DNA from: Candidatus Cloacimonadota bacterium
GTDB lineage: Bacteria > Cloacimonadota > Cloacimonadia > Cloacimonadales > GCA-2742885
Direction: 5' to 3'
DNA: 64,000 bases
NCBI GenBank assembly: GCA_002742885.1
Contig: PDOO01000027.1
Coordinates: forward strand, 1-64,000
The notes under the pieces are model-generated. The model did not search any database, had not been told where the DNA came from, and was given only the letters and a program-made list of their open reading frames with translations. The translations under genes were made by a program, and so were the position numbers. Below, piece after piece: positions 60,889 to 64,000 of the stretch; positions within the stretch are counted from its first letter, which is position 1, and the number at the start of each line of letters is the position of its first letter.

Positions 60889-61113
60889 GTTATTCCTGTC
60901 TATTGCCGAATAAAAAAATCCGACAATCTGCGTTAAAGATTAAAAAAAATATTTTGAGGCATTTCATTTTATTGTCGTAATTTGTCAATATCGGCAAATT
61001 ATTGAATATTCCCGGTCGTTTTGCAGGCAGACTTTTTTAAATAATTATTTGCCTTTCATTGTTTTTATTTTTTTTTGTCATTAAACAATAATTTCAATAA
61101 AAAGGGAGATTTA
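60889..61113. other. Divergent spacer between rsmA and dapD
   Basis: 225 AT-rich bases with no gene. It must hold the divergent promoters; none stands out. Confidence 0.5.
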
Positions 61114-61926
61114 ATGAAAGAAAAAATATTGGAAATATACCATAGAGAAACAAACAATTACACTCGGGAAGATTTAGATATATTTGATAAATTCAAAGCA
61201 AAACTGGAAAAAGGAGAAATAAGAGCCGCCGAAAAAAAAGATGGTGTCTGGACAGTAAACGCTTGGGTAAAAAAAGGTATTTTGCTTGGCTTCAAAATCG
61301 GAAAAATTGTCGAAATGAAAATAAGCGAAACCAAAAAGTTTACCGATAAATCAACCTATCCGGAACGTAATTTCAGCCCGGACTCAAAAATCCGCATGGT
61401 TCCCGGCGGTTCATCGGTAAGAAGCGGAGCTTATATCGCTCCGGGCGTAACCATGATGCCTCCCATGTACGTAAATGCCGGAGCTTACGTTGACTCGGGA
61501 TCAATGATTGATTCTCATGCTTTGGTCGGAAGTTGCGCCCAAATAGGCAAAAACGTTCACCTGAGCGCCGGAGCGATGATAGGAGGAGTATTAGAACCTG
61601 TCGGAGCAAGACCGGTAATTATAGAGGATAATGTTTTTGCGGGCGGAAACAGCGGAATTTACGAAGGTGTAACCGTAAAAGAAGGAGCAATTATCGCAGC
61701 AGGAGTTATTATCACGAGCGGAATGCCGATTTATGATGCAGTCGCCGGAAAATATCTCGAAAAATCTCCCGGCAAGCCGACGGAAATCCCCGAAAATGCG
61801 GTAGTTGTTGCCGGTACCAGACCTTTGAAATCAAATAAAGATTTTTCCGTATATTGTCCTATTATCATAAAATACAGAGACCAAAAATCAGATTTATCAG
61901 TAATCCTGGAAGATGAACTGAGGTAG
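61114..61926 (+). CDS. dapD: 2,3,4,5-tetrahydropyridine-2,6-dicarboxylate N-succinyltransferase
   Basis: 270 residues from the ATG at 61114 (AGGGAG upstream); a 13-residue longer frame is rejected. It succinylates tetrahydrodipicolinate in lysine and diaminopimelate synthesis. The left-handed beta-helix of hexapeptide repeats is clear: MVPGGSSVRSGAYIAPGV, MPPMYVNAGAYVDSGSMIDSHALVGSCAQIGKNVHLSAGAMIGGVLEP, IIEDNVFAGGNSGIYEGV. Length and motifs match DapD, not the acetyl-using DapH. The aminotransferase gene starts 4 bases after its stop, forming a two-gene DAP operon. Confidence 0.96.
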   Translation: MKEKILEIYHRETNNYTREDLDIFDKFKAKLEKGEIRAAEKKDGVWTVNAWVKKGILLGFKIGKIVEMKISETKKFTDKSTYPERNFSPDSKIRMVPGGSSVRSGAYIAPGVTMMPPMYVNAGAYVDSGSMIDSHALVGSCAQIGKNVHLSAGAMIGGVLEPVGARPVIIEDNVFAGGNSGIYEGVTVKEGAIIAAGVIITSGMPIYDAVAGKYLEKSPGKPTEIPENAVVVAGTRPLKSNKDFSVYCPIIIKYRDQKSDLSVILEDELR

Positions 61927-61930
61927 AATT

Positions 61931-63031
61931 TTGCGTTCCTCAGAAAAAATAAATATTATAAAACCTTCCAAGATAAGAGAAATAACAGCTCTCGCTCCTC
62001 CCGGAACAATTTCTTTGGGAATAGGAGAAATCAGACTTGAAAAACCGGAATTATTGGAAAAAACAATAATGAAAGCCGTATCTTGCTCATCTGCCGGATA
62101 CTCTCCCAATCAGGGCTTTATTTCTTTACGCCAAAAGATATCGAATTATTACGAAAATAAAATTCCTCCGGAAAATATTTGCGTTACCTGCGGAGCTCAA
62201 GAAGCATTGTTTACCCTCTGTTCGGCTTTGATTGACGAAAAAACCAAAGTCCTGATTGCCGACCCTTCTTTTCTGGCTTACAAACCTTTGATTGAATTCA
62301 ATAAGGGGACGGCGCAAACTTTTTCGCTAAGAGAAGAAAATAATTTCAGACCCGATTTCGAGGAAATAGAGAAAATCCTGAAAAAGGGAATTGACTTTAT
62401 AATCTTATGCAATCCTTCAAACCCTCTCTCAATATCCTTTTCTGAAAATGAAATGAAAAAATTCTCTGACCTTTGCGAGAAATACGATTGCTTCATAATC
62501 GCCGATGAAGTTTACAGGGAATTGTATATAGAAAGCCGCCCTCCGAGTTTCAACGATTTTACGGAAAGAGCTTTTGTTATTTCCTCTTTTTCAAAATCAA
62601 TGATGCTTGCAGGCTGGAGAATAGGTTGGTTTACCGTACCTGATGCAGAAGCAGAAAAATTCATAAGAATACATCAATTTATTGTAACTTGCGCCCCGGT
62701 TATTTCTCAGAAAACGGCAGAATTATTATTTTCCGAAACAGGAGAAAAAATTAATGCTGAAATAAGAGAAAAACTCGGAAAAAACTATAAAATAATCAAT
62801 GATTTTTTGCGAGGTAAAAGTGATTTTATTAAAATAACCTCGTCAAACGCATTCCCCTATCTTTGGTGCAAGGTTAATCAAAACGATGAAGATTTCGTAA
62901 AAAAAATGCTGGTTCAAAAATTGGCATTTATCCCCGGATCGGCATTCGGGAGAAACGGAAAAAATCACATCCGCATATGCTATGCTCTCGAAAAAGAAAG
63001 GCTGGAAAAAGCATTGCAAATAATGAGCTGA
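61931..63031 (+). CDS. Class I PLP aminotransferase, probable succinyl-DAP aminotransferase
   Basis: 366 residues. Fold-type I features: CGAQEALF for PLP phosphate contacts, LCNPSNPLS with Asn161, ADEVY with Asp192 and Tyr195, SSFSKSMMLAGWRIGW with Schiff-base Lys222 and Arg230, and C-terminal HIRICYA. The start is TTG at 61931 with GAGGT 7 bases upstream, overlapping no other gene. Directly behind dapD it probably acts as DapC, aminating N-succinyl-2-amino-6-oxopimelate. The family is broad, so aspartate- or aromatic-type specificity cannot be excluded. Confidence 0.88.
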   Translation: MRSSEKINIIKPSKIREITALAPPGTISLGIGEIRLEKPELLEKTIMKAVSCSSAGYSPNQGFISLRQKISNYYENKIPPENICVTCGAQEALFTLCSALIDEKTKVLIADPSFLAYKPLIEFNKGTAQTFSLREENNFRPDFEEIEKILKKGIDFIILCNPSNPLSISFSENEMKKFSDLCEKYDCFIIADEVYRELYIESRPPSFNDFTERAFVISSFSKSMMLAGWRIGWFTVPDAEAEKFIRIHQFIVTCAPVISQKTAELLFSETGEKINAEIREKLGKNYKIINDFLRGKSDFIKITSSNAFPYLWCKVNQNDEDFVKKMLVQKLAFIPGSAFGRNGKNHIRICYALEKERLEKALQIMS

Positions 63032-63053
63032 AAACATAAACGGCAATATTTTT

Positions 63054-63081
63054 AACGCCCCGTTAAAAGGGCGTTTTTTTG
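63054..63081 (+). terminator. Terminator of the dapD operon
   Basis: AACGCCC and GGGCGTT form a 7-bp stem around CGTTAAAA, followed by a T-run. Confidence 0.92.
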
Positions 63082-63240
63082 TTTTATAACGATTTATAAA
63101 AAGATAACTGCTTTGCTTTCAGGAAAAGAAATCCGTATTTGTTCAAGGTAAAATCAAAGATAATAAATAATACAGTCTGAAAATCAGCAAGCATAAAAGT
63201 TTTTAAGAATAATCACAGACCGAAATTTCATCTAAACAAA

Positions 63241-63270
63241 AAAAAACGGAACACATTACATGTTCCGTTT
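63241..63270 (-). terminator. Terminator of the right-edge secreted protein gene
   Basis: AAACGGAACA (63244-63253) and TGTTCCGTTT (63261-63270), a perfect 10-bp stem with loop CATTACA; the A-run to its left is the T-tract on the minus strand. Confidence 0.9.
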
Positions 63271-63285
63271 ATAATTTGCAGTAAA

Positions 63286-64000
63286 CTATTTCATCAGGAT
63301 TATTTTTGAAGTTGCAACATTCTTGCTCGTAAACATTCTGACAAAATAAACTCCGCTTGAAACAGATGAGTTATCAGAGTCTTGTCCGTTCCAATCAACT
63401 GTGTGATTATTTTTAACTGTCTCTCGGTTTATCAATGTTTTGACTGCCTGACCTTTGACATTATAAACAACTACCGTTACGGGGTTTCTCTCTTCTTCTT
63501 TTGAGAGAGTAAGTTTAATTGAAGTTGTCGGGTTGAAAGGATTCGGGTAAGCTGAAACTGATGATGTTTCAAATGGGATATTTTGTTCGTAATCTTCATT
63601 TCCCGTCTGATAATCGGTATTGAAAACAGTTACGCCTATGTCTGCTCGCAAAGTACCCTGACCCGGGAAAACCGGTTGACCGGGATTTTCTTCGCTTTCG
63701 GTATCATTGTATGCAGGATCAGGATTACCGGCATCAACGCAGGGAGAGTTCGGCTGAACAAACCAATTATCCGATGCAATAAACATGGGATCAGCGTCAA
63801 TATTGCCTGTTCCTTCATAACCGTCTTCAACATCAGAATAAGAAACGCTTATGACCGCATCGGCAATCTCAATTATCTTATTGCCTTCTCCCCTGATAAT
63901 GCTGTTCACTATATCAAGCTCTGAGGATAAGACAGTAATTTGACCGAAATTTCCCACCGAATAAGAGTTGCCGCTGACAGTGTTATTTATAAAATCAACT
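63286..64000 (-). CDS. Secreted beta-helix protein with C-terminal sorting domain (5' partial)
   Basis: The frame is open to the right edge; a GTG at 63957 is internal and not the start. The visible end begins VDFINNTVSGNSYSVGN and continues ITVLSSELDIVNSIIRG, a beta-helix repeat of the kind seen in right-handed helix adhesins and polysaccharide-binding proteins, then a segment with DADPMFIASDNWFVQPNSPCVDAGNP. It ends in the sorting domain (YPNPFNPTTS, YNVKGQAV, SGVYF, final ILMK). The DxxxDPxF...SPCxDAGxPD block is common at the end of beta-helices in FCB-group surface proteins. A strong terminator follows the stop. Confidence 0.88.
   Translation of the reverse strand, partial: VDFINNTVSGNSYSVGNFGQITVLSSELDIVNSIIRGEGNKIIEIADAVISVSYSDVEDGYEGTGNIDADPMFIASDNWFVQPNSPCVDAGNPDPAYNDTESEENPGQPVFPGQGTLRADIGVTVFNTDYQTGNEDYEQNIPFETSSVSAYPNPFNPTTSIKLTLSKEEERNPVTVVVYNVKGQAVKTLINRETVKNNHTVDWNGQDSDNSSVSSGVYFVRMFTSKNVATSKIILMK

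Overview
The window is an AT-rich bacterial chromosome segment carrying mostly housekeeping genes. I read it as a member of Cloacimonadota or a close relative in the FCB assemblage. This is inference from content: five secreted proteins share a type-A-like C-terminal sorting domain (NPFNPxT ... YNxKGQ ... SGVYFYR), the lysine-fermentation genes kdd, kamA and a kamB-like gene sit next to a two-subunit methylmalonyl-CoA mutase, and there is a BamA-type outer-membrane system. No transposase, integrase, CRISPR array or rRNA was found.

Layout. 1-8.2 kb holds the end of one secreted sorting-domain protein, a repeat-rich spacer, a large secreted beta-helix protein apparently split by a frame break, and a lipoprotein. 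9-13.6 kb holds an iron alcohol dehydrogenase, an Nfu-type Fe-S carrier, an LPP20-like lipoprotein, a histidine kinase and mazG. 13.6-21.4 kb is one tight minus-strand unit: obg, dprA, a periplasmic-sensor kinase-like protein without a visible phospho-acceptor His, a DUF368 lipid-carrier transporter, a cyclic-nucleotide-binding protein, an AI-2E family permease and an unknown acidic protein. 21.7-33 kb holds a GT2-like gene with a frame break at an A7 slippery site, a propeller/SpoIIE sensor phosphatase, leuS and a heterodimeric ABC exporter. 33.5-36.2 kb holds bamA and a Val-Val-Pro-Val tRNA cluster.

36.6-40.9 kb is a 1422-residue secreted multidomain protein. 41-43.6 kb is a long AT-rich spacer, a short GC-richer strip and a type II restriction-modification pair. 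43.8-49.6 kb holds a split YraQ-type permease, rfbC and the methylmalonyl-CoA mutase subunits. 50-54.7 kb holds another sorting-domain protein and the lysine-fermentation genes. 55-64 kb holds an AddA/RecB-like helicase-nuclease, an outer-membrane barrel candidate, rsmA, dapD with an aminotransferase, and the end of a fifth sorting-domain protein.

Metabolically, kamA and kdd are steps of lysine fermentation, and methylmalonyl-CoA mutase links succinyl-CoA to propionate; together with the alcohol dehydrogenase they suggest an amino-acid fermenter. The most interesting signals are two apparent frame breaks (one at a correctly phased A_AAA_AAA heptamer), the envelope-lipid operon with its unusual kinase, the shared sorting domains with related terminators, and the island around the restriction-modification genes.
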